Shown piece by piece: positions 17,297 to 26,265 of a stretch of DNA of 41,271 nucleotides. The translations under genes and the position numbers were made by a program. This DNA comes from Alphaproteobacteria bacterium (GTDB lineage: Bacteria > Pseudomonadota > Alphaproteobacteria > RF32 > CAG-239). The stretch covers positions 1-41,271 of the forward strand of contig JAGAJR010000016.1 of the NCBI GenBank assembly GCA_017626035.1, in the 5' to 3' direction. Each line of letters opens with the position of its first letter. The stretch's first letter is position 1. The notes under the pieces are model-generated. The model was given only the letters and a program-made list of their open reading frames with translations, was not told where the DNA came from and did not search any database.

Positions 17297-17326
17297 ATTG
17301 CATACGGGTTTTCGTCTCCCTATATA
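17297..17326 (+). promoter_or_regulatory. dnaK promoter, overlapping housekeeping and heat-shock-type elements
   Basis: TTGCAT (17298-17303) lies 17 bases before TATATA (17321-17326). Read as a sigma-32-type site, ATTGCA (17297-17302) lies 15 bases before CCCTATAT (17318-17325), resembling CCCCATNT. The same spacing occurs before dnaJ. Confidence 0.55.
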
Positions 17327-17376
17327 AGTTGATAGAAATATTTTAGATAGTTTTTAATCAACAAAGGATGGAAATT

Positions 17377-19284
17377 ATGAGTAATAAAGTAATTGGTATC
17401 GACTTAGGTACAACCAACTCCTGCTTTTCAGTAATGGAAGGCGGCGAAGCCAAGGTTTTGGAGAACTCTGAAGGTGCCAGAACAACCCCTTCAATGGTTG
17501 CTTTTACGGATACGGAAAGACTGGTTGGTTTTCCGGCTAAAAGACAAGCCGTTACCAATCCGGAAAATACCTTGTTTGCAATCAAAAGATTAATCGGACG
17601 CCGGTTTAATTCTCCGGAAGTGTCCAAAGACCGTGAACACGCTCCGTTCAAAATTATTGAAGGTGATAACGGCGATGCTTGGGTCGAGGTAAAAGGGCAG
17701 AAATATGCTCCGTCTCAGATTTCCGCTATTGTGTTGCAGAAAATTAAAGAATACGCTGAAAATTATTTGGGTGAAAAAGTAGAAAAAGCCGTTATTACGG
17801 TTCCTGCTTACTTTAATGATTCTCAGCGTCAGGCAACAAAAGATGCCGGTAAAATCGCCGGTTTGGATGTTTTGCGTATTATTAACGAGCCGACAGCCGC
17901 CGCTTTGGCTTATGGCTTGGATAAAAAAACTTCCGGAACAATCGCTGTTTATGACCTTGGCGGCGGTACATTCGATATTTCCATTTTGGAAATCGGTGAT
18001 GGTGTGTTTGAAGTAAAATCCACCAACGGCGATACCTTCCTCGGTGGTGAAGACTTTGACCAAAGATTGTTGAACTATTTGGCAGAAGAATTCAAAAAAG
18101 AGTCAGGTATTGATTTGAAAAACGACCGTTTGGCTTTACAGCGTTTGAAAGAAGCTGCAGAAAAAGCAAAAATCGAGCTCTCTTCTACAACCCAGACAGA
18201 AATCAATCTGCCGTTTATTACTGCGGATGCCAGTGGTCCGAAACACTTAAACATCAAATTAACCCGTGCTAAATTGGAATCTATTGTTGAAGATTTGATT
18301 GACCGCACGGTTGAACCTTGCAAAAAAGCTTTGGCCGATGCCGGTTTGAAAGCAAATGAAATCGACGAAGTTATCTTGGTCGGCGGTATGACCCGTATGC
18401 CTAAAGTTCAGGAAAAAGTAAAAGAAATCTTCGGCAAAGAACCTCATAAAGGTGTAAATCCGGATGAAGTTGTGGCTGTCGGTGCCGCTATTCAGGGCGG
18501 TGTCTTGATGGGTGATGTTAAAGACGTTTTGCTTTTGGATGTTACCCCGCTGTCTTTGGGTATTGAAACTCTTGGCGGCGTGTTCACTCGCTTGATTGAC
18601 AGAAACACCACAATCCCGACCCGTAAATCTCAGGTATTTTCAACGGCGGAAGACGGACAAACGGCTGTTACCATCCGTGTCTTCCAAGGTGAACGTGAAA
18701 TGGCTGCTGATAACAAATTGCTCGGACAATTTGACTTGGTTGGTATTCCTCCTGCACCACGCGGTATGCCGCAAATTGAAGTTACTTTTGATATTGACGC
18801 CAACGGTATCGTAAACGTTTCTGCAAAAGATAAAGCAACCAATAAAGAACAGGCTATTCGTATTCAGGCCAGCGGTGGTTTGTCTGATGCCGATATTGAT
18901 AAAATGGTAAAAGACGCTGAAGCCAATGCCGAAGCCGATAAGAGAAAGAAAGAATTGGTTGAAGCCAAAAATCAGGCAGAAGGTTTGGTTCACGCAACGG
19001 AAAAAACTTTGAAAGAACACGGTGATAAAGTCAGTGCTGCTGAAAAATCTAAGATTGAAGATGAACTGAAAGCATTGAAAACAGCAATTGAAGCTGAAGA
19101 TTTAACCGTTATCAAAGAAAAGACCGAAAGCTTGATGCAGGCTTCTCTGAAACTCGGCGAAGCTATGTATAAACAGGCTGACGCATCAGGAGCAGCAGGA
19201 GCGGGAGCTCAGGCCGGTGCGGAACAAGCACAGCCTTCCGGCGATGAAAAAGTCGTTGACGCTGATTTTGAGGAGGTTAAGTAA
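17377..19284 (+). CDS. dnaK: Chaperone protein DnaK (Hsp70)
   Basis: This is an ATP-driven cytoplasmic chaperone that works with DnaJ and GrpE. The start ATG at 17377 follows AAAGGA by eight bases; an in-frame ATG at 17368 overlaps that site and is rejected. The 635-residue protein carries the phosphate loop GIDLGTTNS (7-15), the segment [20 protein letters not shown], the adenosine-site motif [14 protein letters not shown], the linker [16 protein letters not shown], and the substrate domain. The acidic end [10 protein letters not shown] is present. dnaJ is not next to it: a 4.8-kb gene on the opposite strand separates them. The transcript has an unusually structured 3' UTR. Confidence 0.98.
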   Translation: MSNKVIGIDLGTTNSCFSVMEGGEAKVLENSEGARTTPSMVAFTDTERLVGFPAKRQAVTNPENTLFAIKRLIGRRFNSPEVSKDREHAPFKIIEGDNGDAWVEVKGQKYAPSQISAIVLQKIKEYAENYLGEKVEKAVITVPAYFNDSQRQATKDAGKIAGLDVLRIINEPTAAALAYGLDKKTSGTIAVYDLGGGTFDISILEIGDGVFEVKSTNGDTFLGGEDFDQRLLNYLAEEFKKESGIDLKNDRLALQRLKEAAEKAKIELSSTTQTEINLPFITADASGPKHLNIKLTRAKLESIVEDLIDRTVEPCKKALADAGLKANEIDEVILVGGMTRMPKVQEKVKEIFGKEPHKGVNPDEVVAVGAAIQGGVLMGDVKDVLLLDVTPLSLGIETLGGVFTRLIDRNTTIPTRKSQVFSTAEDGQTAVTIRVFQGEREMAADNKLLGQFDLVGIPPAPRGMPQIEVTFDIDANGIVNVSAKDKATNKEQAIRIQASGGLSDADIDKMVKDAEANAEADKRKKELVEAKNQAEGLVHATEKTLKEHGDKVSAAEKSKIEDELKALKTAIEAEDLTVIKEKTESLMQASLKLGEAMYKQADASGAAGAGAQAGAEQAQPSGDEKVVDADFEEVK

Positions 19285-19385
19285 TATTTTATCCCGGGTG
19301 GGAAAAAATATTACTGTAACCCAGAGCAAACTTTAGCGAGCAAGGGCGGCGACAGCAACCGAAGCAAGCTTAAGTTCCTCTGTGG
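19283..19385 (+). ncRNA. Structured dnaK 3' UTR, possible 3'-UTR-derived small RNA
   Basis: Two hairpins can be drawn. The first, 19283-19312, begins in the dnaK stop codon (AATATTTTATCCC paired with GGGAAAAAATATT, one mismatch, loop GGGT). The second, 19320-19385, pairs CAGAG (19322-19326) with CTCTG (19378-19382) and AACTTTAGC (19329-19337) with GCTTAAGTT (19368-19376), and carries a GC-rich 30-base apex. A terminator follows. This is too elaborate for a plain trailer, and no reading frame explains it. It could be a processed sRNA or a stabilising 3' end; this is inference. Confidence 0.4.
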
Positions 19386-19405
19386 ACCCAGCGTAAATCT
19401 TAAAG

Positions 19406-19439
19406 AAGAAGCCCTGCCGATAAGGCGGGGCTTCTTTTT
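19406..19439 (+). terminator. Rho-independent terminator of dnaK
   Basis: The stem AGAAGCCCTGCC / GGCGGGGCTTCT with loop GATAA (19419-19423) is followed by TTTTT. Confidence 0.92.
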
Positions 19440-19445
19440 GAATGA

Positions 19446-19478
19446 TAAGAAAAACCCCCTCTGATAATTCAGAGGGGG
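19446..19478 (-). terminator. Rho-independent terminator of the giant gene
   Basis: CCCCCTCTGA (19455-19464) pairs with TCAGAGGGGG (19469-19478). Read on the minus strand it is followed by TTTTTCTT. It lies 15 bases after the giant gene and faces the dnaK terminator. Confidence 0.92.
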
Positions 19479-19492
19479 AATATTTAGAAGAA

Positions 19493-22400
19493 TTATTTAG
19501 TATAATCTTGATTGTGCATCATCATCAGACGTTCTTCAAGAGTTGTTTCTTTTCCTGCTTTGGCTGGTGCTTGGGCAGGTTTTTCTTCTTGGTTGGCATC
19601 ATAAGCACCACCGGTGTTTCCGCTCATAGCAGCCATTAATTCCTCGTTGCTGAGTTGTTGCTCAGTTTTCCGAGCTTCTACTTCGGCTTTGCGTTCTTTA
19701 ATGGCACCGGTTTTACTTTGTTCGCCATTTTCTTTGGCAGCCTGAACATCCCCGGCCTGTAAGTTTGGATTCTCATTGCCGACAGCGTTCATTGTGAATT
19801 CACCAAACTCAGCTTTATCATAATCAAAGTTTTTCCGACGTTCGATTCGTTCTTTTTCTTTTCTGGCCCGTTCTTTTTCAGCGGCTCTTTTTTCCTGCCA
19901 CTGGCCAACTCTGTCTTTGAGATTTCCAAGAGCTCTGGCAACAGAGAAACTTCTCCATTTACTCTTCTTAACGGTTTCTTTTTCCGTTGTTTTAGCAGCT
20001 TCTTTGAAAGCGGCCTCGGTTTTTCCGGTTGTATCCTGAACCAGTACCGGAATCATCCCTGTCGGGGTCATCAAAGATACCTGAGGAGCTTTCTTCTGCT
20101 CGGTTTCTTTTTTCGGAGCTTCTTCTTTAGTACGTTTTGAGCCGCCGAATAATCTACCGAATAAAGATTTTTTCTTTGGTGCCTCTTTTTTAGAATCTTC
20201 CTTGCTAACGGTTTTTTCTTGAACCTGTTCTTTGGAAACAGGGGCTTTTTCTTCTTTGGTTACACCGGCAACGGTTACACCTTCTTTCTTGGCTTCATCC
20301 TTGTTCAAACCTTCGACTTCGTTATAAGCAACATCGCCGGAAGTATCTTCATAAAAGACATTATCTCCCTGTAAAGCTGCCAAGTTCGGATTATCAGGTG
20401 TCGGACCTTTTTCTTTGTCCTTACCCGGAGCAGGAGGAACAATGCCGCCTACTTCAAGCCCTTTTCCGCTTCCGCCGTTGTTAGGAGGTGTAGGATCTTT
20501 GTCTTTACCCGGCTTTTTGGTAATGTTGTCGCCAAGCTTTTCGGTTCCTTTTCCTCCCGGAACAGGAGCATCAACCTCAGCCCCTTTTCCGGCCGGATTT
20601 TTGCCGGTAACTTTATCTTTCAAAGCACCGAAACGTTTGCGGAGACCCTGACCGATTTTATTCATAAATCCGACACCACCCCAGATAGCTGTTACACCAG
20701 GTTTGTCAGTATATTGAGGCTCACCTGGTATTGTGATGGTTTTAGTCTCAGTAGCACCACCATCTCCTCCCCATGTTGTATAGACATCACCATTCTTATC
20801 AACATTGTACATACCGTCGGCACCCTTAGACATATTATCGCCAAGAACATGATCTGTCTGAACATCAATACCATTATGTCCCGGCAGTGTGATTTCTCCT
20901 TTAGGACCGACAACATGATTATCCATAATTTCAAAACCTTTAACTGCGTCAGGTGTAAGATGTACAGTTCCATCAGGAGCAATAGCAGACTGCATAGCAT
21001 CATACATTTCCGGAGTAATAGAAGCTATAGCTTTATATGCATCCAGTTTTGCTTGGAATTCTGGAGAATCAGCCGGCATATCGACTGTTGGTTGAGGTTC
21101 AATATTACCTGCCATAAATGAATCATAATTATAGAAAGCTTTATGGCTGGATGTTGTTACATCCGATCCTCCTTGAACGTGCTGTGTAACGTCTACAGTT
21201 CCGTCAAGACCAAGATAGTGAGCCATTAAAGCAACACGATTTGGATTCAAATGCGAATCTTGCAGTATTGTTGAGTTTTCAGCATTAGCAAAAGAATTTT
21301 CCAGATTTTGTTTAAATTCCGGAGTATCCCATTTGCTGATGGTTTTTTCCGCATTAGCGACAGCCCCTTCTTTATATTTAACCTCGGTTTTTTCTATTGT
21401 AGTTTCTTCTCTGTTTTGGAAGATGGTATTATCGGCCCATGCTTTGTTGATAGCGTCAACAGCGGCATTACCGGCCATACGTCCCATTTGGGCACCACCA
21501 TAGGTTGCGGCAGCCATAGCACCGCCCCAAACTAAACTTTCAGCCATGCCTAAACCGCCTTTACGGGCTTGAGTATATCCTTCCAGAGCACTTCCGCCGG
21601 AACCGATAACGATTGCGGCTGTTCCGAATGTTGCGGCAAGTTCTGGTTGTCCGGTCATGCTGCATGCGGCAGCGGCACCGGCACAAGCTGATGTTGCAAT
21701 GGCAACGTGAGCAGCGTGGTCTTTTCTAAATTCTTTCCAACCGTATTTTTGTCCGAGTTTTTTGGCCTGTTTTTTACGTTTGTAAATCATATAAGCGGTT
21801 GCACCGATACCGACACCGACACCGGTAAGGGTGGCAGCGGTAGTACCGTATGATGCTCCGATAGCTCGGGTAGCCATGGTAAAGACAGAAGCCATTCCGA
21901 AGGAAGATAAAGCCTTTGTTCCGACTTGTATTGCCAGTTGTTTACGAATTTCGGCTTTGCTCGGTCTGCCGTCGGTTCTGGCCCCGGACAGCTTGTCAAT
22001 ATCGGCAACTTTATCATAAAGTTTGGAAATGACCGGAGCTTTCGGATCGCCGGTTTTTTGTGCCAAGCGATGAGCAAAAGCATCTACGGCGTCTACTTGG
22101 TGGTCAATAGCCGCTTCATACCCTTCCGGAGAAATCTGCATCGGTTTTTGAGCAGCTTCTTTCTTTACCAACAATCCTTTAAGTTTTTTGTCTTCGGTAT
22201 TTTTCAGAAAATCAGCTTCCCAATCCTTATATTCTTTGGTTTTCCATGTTTCGGTAGTAACCATTTCGTCCGGATGGGTTTCAACATACATTGTGCCCAG
22301 ATACTGGTCTAAATCCATTCCCAAATGCTGCTTGATTTCATTATCAATTCCGGCAAGGATTTGTTCCTGAGTTTCGCCGTTGGCTTTTCTGTCGGCAAAT

Positions 22401-24286
22401 TCCTGCTGATATTCAAGCTTTTGTATAAATTCTTCAGCATATTCTTTATTGGTAAATTTATCCTTAGCTTCGGCAACCCCCTGCAGCGTTTCTTCTGAGT
22501 TATGGATTGCGAACAGTTTGTATTTTAAATTCTCATTTAAGCCCTGTTCCAAACCTTCTTTGGTAATAGGTTCTTTACTGCCTAAAGATTTCATTACTTC
22601 GTCATTGATTGTCAATTTAATGACGGTAGCAAGTTTTCCTTCCGGATCAACAACGAAACCTTCTTTATATTCCACATGTTTAGAACCGTCCTTCGGGTCA
22701 ATAAACTGCGGAATCGGAGCCATAACGTCTTCGACAACAGGCTTCTGAGCGGCTTCCCTTTCGGCCAGCAACGCTTGCAGGTCTTTGTCTTCTGTGTTTT
22801 TAAGATATTCGGCTTCCCAATCCTGATATTCTTTGGTTTTCCATGTTTCTGTAGTAACCATTTCATCCGGGTGAGTTTCAACATACATTGTGCCCAGATA
22901 CTGGTCTAAATCGCTGTTAGCTTTATCTAAACGTTTTTGATCAACAGTTTCTTTGTGTTGTTTGTCAACAAATTGATATTGGCTGACCAAAGCGAGCGTT
23001 TCGCTGGAAAGCTGCAAATCAGGAGCCAGTTTATAGGCTTCGTCAAAGCGTTTTTCAGCTTCTTCGGCACTCATACCGTCCGGCAAATTCCACAGGTCGT
23101 CATATTCGGCAATCATGCCGTCGAGTTTTGTTCGGTTGCTTTGGATTGTAGCCTGACGAGGGTCCTTTTCTTCCAAATCTTTTTCTCTGGAAGCCATCAT
23201 GTCCATGTAACCCTGATAGGTGTCGGCAATATTGGTTACATCGGCAAAATACAGATATTCTTCTTTAGCAAAAGAGTCGGTCAGAACGTCTATTCTGTTG
23301 TTAATTAATTCAAGTTGAGCTTCCTGAGCGGATAAATCTGCGTCAGGATTTCTTTTCTTGGCGGTTTCAACAAATTTTTTCAAAGCATCGTGGGAGGTTG
23401 CCAGAATAGATGGTGGCGTTACTTCCAAAAGTTCAGGATTTTTAGTCAGTTTATCAGCAAAACGAATGTCAAATTCCATACGTTTTTTCTCATCAAGTCC
23501 GTCAGCTCTTGAAGCCAACAAGGCAGCTTCGCGGACAGATCCCTGAGCTTTGCTTAATTCATCATCAGAAATTTCTTTCATGGCATGCAGTGTATCAACA
23601 ATCTGCATATTGAATTTCATGGCATTTTGATCAGAATCCGCACTTCTGATACGAGCCGCCTGCAAATGCAGGTCGCCGCGTTCTTGCGGAGACATTTCTT
23701 TGTATTGTTCTTTGGTAACGCCGGTAACAGTCAACACATCTTTTTCACCTTCTGACAAGTCATCGTCGTCATCACCGCCCCAAACGGTATCCGTATCATT
23801 CATAACGGCTGTTGCCAGGTTTTCATTAGAGTTTTCGGTTGTGTTTTCATCAATTGTCAGGCCGCCTTTAGTTTGATTCTTGGCCGGAGCTTCCTCTTCT
23901 CCGATTCGGCCGTCCATTTTCATTTGATACTCGCGAATGGCATCATGAGTCTCATCATTCAGTTCCTTAGGTTCATATTCATGAGGAGTAAACTTCTTGG
24001 CTTGGCCTTCGTCTTCAGAAATCCGCCCATCCATTTGCATTTGATAATCGCGGATGGCATCATGAGTTGCATCGTCGAGTTCCTTAGGTTCATATTCATG
24101 GGAAGCTTCGGATGAATCCTTGCCTTGTCCATCCAACAGTTTTTCTGCCCAGAACGTGTAAGCTTCGTTAGAAGAGAGATAGTCTTCTACGGTTGCTTCT
24201 TCTTTGCTTTCTTGGAATTTTTTGAATTCATCGCTTTCACGGATTGTATTCAGTTGTTCATCAGTAAATTGTTGTCTGTCAGCCAT
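19493..24286 (-). CDS. Giant (1597-residue) repeat-containing membrane protein of unknown family
   Basis: I do not recognise a family. The start ATG follows CGAGGA by eight or so bases. Layout: residues 1-60 acidic helical; 63-95 and 102-134 two copies of an EYEPKEL...DYQMQMDGRI repeat; 150-450 charged helical; 459-515 and 658-715 two near-identical 57-residue cassettes (DLDQYLGTMYVETHPDEMVT...). Residues 790-945 are Ala/Gly-rich with several likely membrane helices of glycine-zipper type (for example TAATLTGVGVGIGATAYMIY). Residues 960-1200 look like a folded domain. From 1210 to the end it is Lys/Glu/Pro-rich and disordered. The tripeptide WGG recurs at about 169, 1172 and 1202. No signal peptide is present, so both soluble ends may be cytosolic, or it may be a secreted substrate. 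It sits between dnaK and dnaJ, opposite to both, with its own promoter and terminator. Confidence 0.85.
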   Translation of the reverse strand: MADRQQFTDEQLNTIRESDEFKKFQESKEEATVEDYLSSNEAYTFWAEKLLDGQGKDSSEASHEYEPKELDDATHDAIRDYQMQMDGRISEDEGQAKKFTPHEYEPKELNDETHDAIREYQMKMDGRIGEEEAPAKNQTKGGLTIDENTTENSNENLATAVMNDTDTVWGGDDDDDLSEGEKDVLTVTGVTKEQYKEMSPQERGDLHLQAARIRSADSDQNAMKFNMQIVDTLHAMKEISDDELSKAQGSVREAALLASRADGLDEKKRMEFDIRFADKLTKNPELLEVTPPSILATSHDALKKFVETAKKRNPDADLSAQEAQLELINNRIDVLTDSFAKEEYLYFADVTNIADTYQGYMDMMASREKDLEEKDPRQATIQSNRTKLDGMIAEYDDLWNLPDGMSAEEAEKRFDEAYKLAPDLQLSSETLALVSQYQFVDKQHKETVDQKRLDKANSDLDQYLGTMYVETHPDEMVTTETWKTKEYQDWEAEYLKNTEDKDLQALLAEREAAQKPVVEDVMAPIPQFIDPKDGSKHVEYKEGFVVDPEGKLATVIKLTINDEVMKSLGSKEPITKEGLEQGLNENLKYKLFAIHNSEETLQGVAEAKDKFTNKEYAEEFIQKLEYQQEFADRKANGETQEQILAGIDNEIKQHLGMDLDQYLGTMYVETHPDEMVTTETWKTKEYKDWEADFLKNTEDKKLKGLLVKKEAAQKPMQISPEGYEAAIDHQVDAVDAFAHRLAQKTGDPKAPVISKLYDKVADIDKLSGARTDGRPSKAEIRKQLAIQVGTKALSSFGMASVFTMATRAIGASYGTTAATLTGVGVGIGATAYMIYKRKKQAKKLGQKYGWKEFRKDHAAHVAIATSACAGAAAACSMTGQPELAATFGTAAIVIGSGGSALEGYTQARKGGLGMAESLVWGGAMAAATYGGAQMGRMAGNAAVDAINKAWADNTIFQNREETTIEKTEVKYKEGAVANAEKTISKWDTPEFKQNLENSFANAENSTILQDSHLNPNRVALMAHYLGLDGTVDVTQHVQGGSDVTTSSHKAFYNYDSFMAGNIEPQPTVDMPADSPEFQAKLDAYKAIASITPEMYDAMQSAIAPDGTVHLTPDAVKGFEIMDNHVVGPKGEITLPGHNGIDVQTDHVLGDNMSKGADGMYNVDKNGDVYTTWGGDGGATETKTITIPGEPQYTDKPGVTAIWGGVGFMNKIGQGLRKRFGALKDKVTGKNPAGKGAEVDAPVPGGKGTEKLGDNITKKPGKDKDPTPPNNGGSGKGLEVGGIVPPAPGKDKEKGPTPDNPNLAALQGDNVFYEDTSGDVAYNEVEGLNKDEAKKEGVTVAGVTKEEKAPVSKEQVQEKTVSKEDSKKEAPKKKSLFGRLFGGSKRTKEEAPKKETEQKKAPQVSLMTPTGMIPVLVQDTTGKTEAAFKEAAKTTEKETVKKSKWRSFSVARALGNLKDRVGQWQEKRAAEKERARKEKERIERRKNFDYDKAEFGEFTMNAVGNENPNLQAGDVQAAKENGEQSKTGAIKERKAEVEARKTEQQLSNEELMAAMSGNTGGAYDANQEEKPAQAPAKAGKETTLEERLMMMHNQDYTK
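22142..22315 (-). repeat. Internal 57-residue cassette, copy 2
   Basis: This encodes residues 658-715 of the giant protein. It is nearly identical in protein to 22739-22912 and also clearly similar in DNA, so the duplication is fairly recent or kept alike by recombination. Confidence 0.9.
22739..22912 (-). repeat. Internal 57-residue cassette, copy 1
   Basis: This encodes residues 459-516 (start DLDQYLGTMYVETHPDEMVT). It is the partner of 22142-22315. The two differ mainly in the last third, and the start-to-start distance is 597 bases (199 codons). Confidence 0.9.
23885..23983 (-). repeat. Short N-terminal repeat, copy 2
   Basis: This encodes about residues 102-134, HEYEPKELNDETHDAIREYQ and so on. 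It is a tandem partner of 24002-24100, with only six codons between them. Confidence 0.88.
24002..24100 (-). repeat. Short N-terminal repeat, copy 1
   Basis: This encodes about residues 63-95, HEYEPKELDDATHDAIRDYQ and so on. Each copy ends in MDGRI plus an acidic run. Confidence 0.88.
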
Positions 24287-24321
24287 GGGAGTTGTCCTCG
24301 AAAATTTTCAAATATGACATC

Positions 24322-24350
24322 ATATTACCATGTTTTGTATATTTTGGCAA
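24322..24350 (-). promoter_or_regulatory. Promoter of the giant gene
   Basis: On the minus strand TTGCCA (24350-24345) is 17 bases from TAATAT (24327-24322), about 35 bases before the start codon. Confidence 0.5.
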
Positions 24351-24431
24351 TACGTTTTGTCTAATTTTTAATGTAACTGTCATAAATATAACAAAAAACT
24401 ATTAAAATTTGTTTACCGGTCTTGTCAAAAG

Positions 24432-24460
24432 CTTGCCAATTCGCTATAAACACCCTAAAT
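24432..24460 (+). promoter_or_regulatory. Heat-shock-type (sigma-32-like) promoter of dnaJ
   Basis: CTTGCC (24432-24437), 15 bases, then CCCTAAAT (24453-24460) resembles CTTGAA-N13-17-CCCCATNT. The spacing equals that of the candidate site before dnaK. Confidence 0.5.
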
Positions 24461-24503
24461 AAGACATATCGCGATAATAAAAAATCTTTTAGTGCTGAGA
24501 ACA

Positions 24504-25658
24504 ATGACTGAAAAAGACTACTACGAACTGTTGGAAGTTGCCAGAGACGCTTCCGGAGATGAAATCAAAAAATCATACCGCCGTTTAGCTATGAAATATC
24601 ATCCGGATCGCAATCCCGGAAATAAAGAAGCCGAAAACAAATTTAAAGAAATTAACGAAGCTTACGATATCTTGAAAGATGAACAAAAACGGGCGGCTTA
24701 TGACCGTTACGGACATCAGGCTTTTGCCGGAGGAATGGGCGGCGGCAATCCGTTTGGAGGGTTTGAATTTAATTTTGGCGGCGGTGGCTTTTCCGACATT
24801 TTTTCGGAAGTTTTCTCCGAGTTTATGGGCGGCGGCCGGCAGAACAGGCAGTCTTATGCCAAAGACGGAGCCGATATTCGTTACAATCTTGAAATAACAC
24901 TGGAAGAAGCCTTTACCGGCGTAGAAAAAGAAATAACCATCCCGTCATCTGTTCCGTGTGAAGACTGTAACGGTTTTGGTACCAAAGACGGCAAAGAACC
25001 TCCTGTCTGTCCGAATTGCCATGGCAGCGGAAAAATCCACGTTCAACAAGGCGGTTTTTTCATTATCGAAAAAACTTGTCCGAAATGTCAGGGAAAAGGT
25101 CGGATTATCAGTGAACCTTGCAAAAAATGCGGCGGCAGCGGCATAATCAATAAAGACAAAACCCTGAAAATCAAAATTCCGGCAGGCGTGGAAGATAATA
25201 CCCGTATGCGTTTGAGCGGCGAAGGAGAACCGGGAACCCGCGGCGGCAGCAACGGAGATTTATATGTGTTTATTAATGTTAAACCGCATAAGCTTTATAC
25301 CCGGGACGGAGGCAATCTCTATACCCGTGTGCCGATTTCCATGGCTTGTGCCGCTTTGGGCGGAACGGTAGAAATACCGGGAATCGACGGCAGCACGATT
25401 GAGGTTAAAATTGTGGCCGGAACGCAAACCGACCAGTTGGAGAAAGTCAGAAACGAAGGCATGACTATCTTGCGGTCAAAACACCGCGGCGATTTGTTTG
25501 TCAAGTTCCGGGTTGAGACGCCGGTAAACCTTTCTTCCCGTCAAAAGGCTCTTTTGGAAGAATTCCGAGAAATCAGCAAGGACAACAGCTGCCAGCCGGA
25601 ATCCAAAAGCTTTTTTGATAAAATAAAAGATTTGTTTGTTTCCGAAAAAGCGTCTTAA
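24504..25658 (+). CDS. dnaJ: Chaperone protein DnaJ (Hsp40)
   Basis: This is the co-chaperone that delivers substrates to DnaK and stimulates its ATPase. The ATG at 24504 ([10 protein letters not shown]) is chosen over a GTG at 24492, because DnaJ proteins begin at this point. In 384 residues it has the J domain with HPD at 33-35, a Gly/Phe-rich linker ([12 protein letters not shown]), four zinc-finger repeats ([32 protein letters not shown]), and two C-terminal substrate-binding domains. It is a full class I DnaJ. It has its own promoter and is separated from dnaK by the giant minus-strand gene. Confidence 0.97.
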   Translation: MTEKDYYELLEVARDASGDEIKKSYRRLAMKYHPDRNPGNKEAENKFKEINEAYDILKDEQKRAAYDRYGHQAFAGGMGGGNPFGGFEFNFGGGGFSDIFSEVFSEFMGGGRQNRQSYAKDGADIRYNLEITLEEAFTGVEKEITIPSSVPCEDCNGFGTKDGKEPPVCPNCHGSGKIHVQQGGFFIIEKTCPKCQGKGRIISEPCKKCGGSGIINKDKTLKIKIPAGVEDNTRMRLSGEGEPGTRGGSNGDLYVFINVKPHKLYTRDGGNLYTRVPISMACAALGGTVEIPGIDGSTIEVKIVAGTQTDQLEKVRNEGMTILRSKHRGDLFVKFRVETPVNLSSRQKALLEEFREISKDNSCQPESKSFFDKIKDLFVSEKAS

Positions 25659-25671
25659 AACGATATTCTGC

Positions 25672-26265
25672 TTAATCCCCGAGAATATGAGCCTGTTTCC
25701 ACGCCAGCATTTGCTCAGGAGTAGGTGCTTTGCTTAAATTTTTTCTTTTTCGATAATTCTCAAGTTCGTTTTGTTTGCGGGCAATCAGTTCTTGACGTTT
25801 TTGTTCCCGGATTTTGTGCTCCTGGGTGGATTGTATAATTTCCTGTTCTCTGGCACTTTTAGGCGTATCCGTTAAATAGTCTGATTTGAAGAAGTCGTAT
25901 CTGACTGCCAAATCCAGAAAACTGACATCCATGGTTTTATCTCTGCCCAGACTTTTCATTTTTTTAAAAGTTTCAAGTATTTTCTTGTCGTAATTTTTTC
26001 TGAAATTATCCTGATAAAGCTTCAGACGTTTGTTAAAAGTTGTTTCATATTGCAAATAAGGTTCGCGGCCTTCTTTATCATGCAGCAAAATTCCTGATTC
26101 CAGAGAATAAACCTCCGGATTGATAACCTGTCTCATCATCAGAATACAATCGTGATTCAAACAGTTTTCCGGGCGGGAACTTCCGGCCGGATAAATGTCA
26201 ATAAAGGTTTTTCCCGGATATAATCTTGGGTTTTCACTGCATACGACACGGTATACATCATTCAT
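25672..26265 (-). CDS. Unknown 197-residue protein coupled to the GH108-like gene
   Basis: I do not recognise this protein. It is soluble in appearance, with no signal or membrane segment. The N-terminal half contains a compact part with VCSENPRLYPGKTFIDIYPA and RPENCLNHDCILMMRQV. The second half is a long basic helix rich in Gln, Glu, Lys and Arg (about 115-185), likely coiled coil. The ATG overlaps the stop of the muramidase-like gene in an ATGA (26262-26265), so translation of the two is coupled and the products probably work together. The 3' end lies 13 bases from the dnaJ stop on the other strand, with no clear terminator between. Confidence 0.7.
   Translation of the reverse strand: MNDVYRVVCSENPRLYPGKTFIDIYPAGSSRPENCLNHDCILMMRQVINPEVYSLESGILLHDKEGREPYLQYETTFNKRLKLYQDNFRKNYDKKILETFKKMKSLGRDKTMDVSFLDLAVRYDFFKSDYLTDTPKSAREQEIIQSTQEHKIREQKRQELIARKQNELENYRKRKNLSKAPTPEQMLAWKQAHILGD

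Noticed and set aside
20415-24115. Many open frames on the plus strand opposite the giant gene
   Set aside because: They are shadows of the long minus-strand frame, lacking ribosome binding sites and sensible composition.
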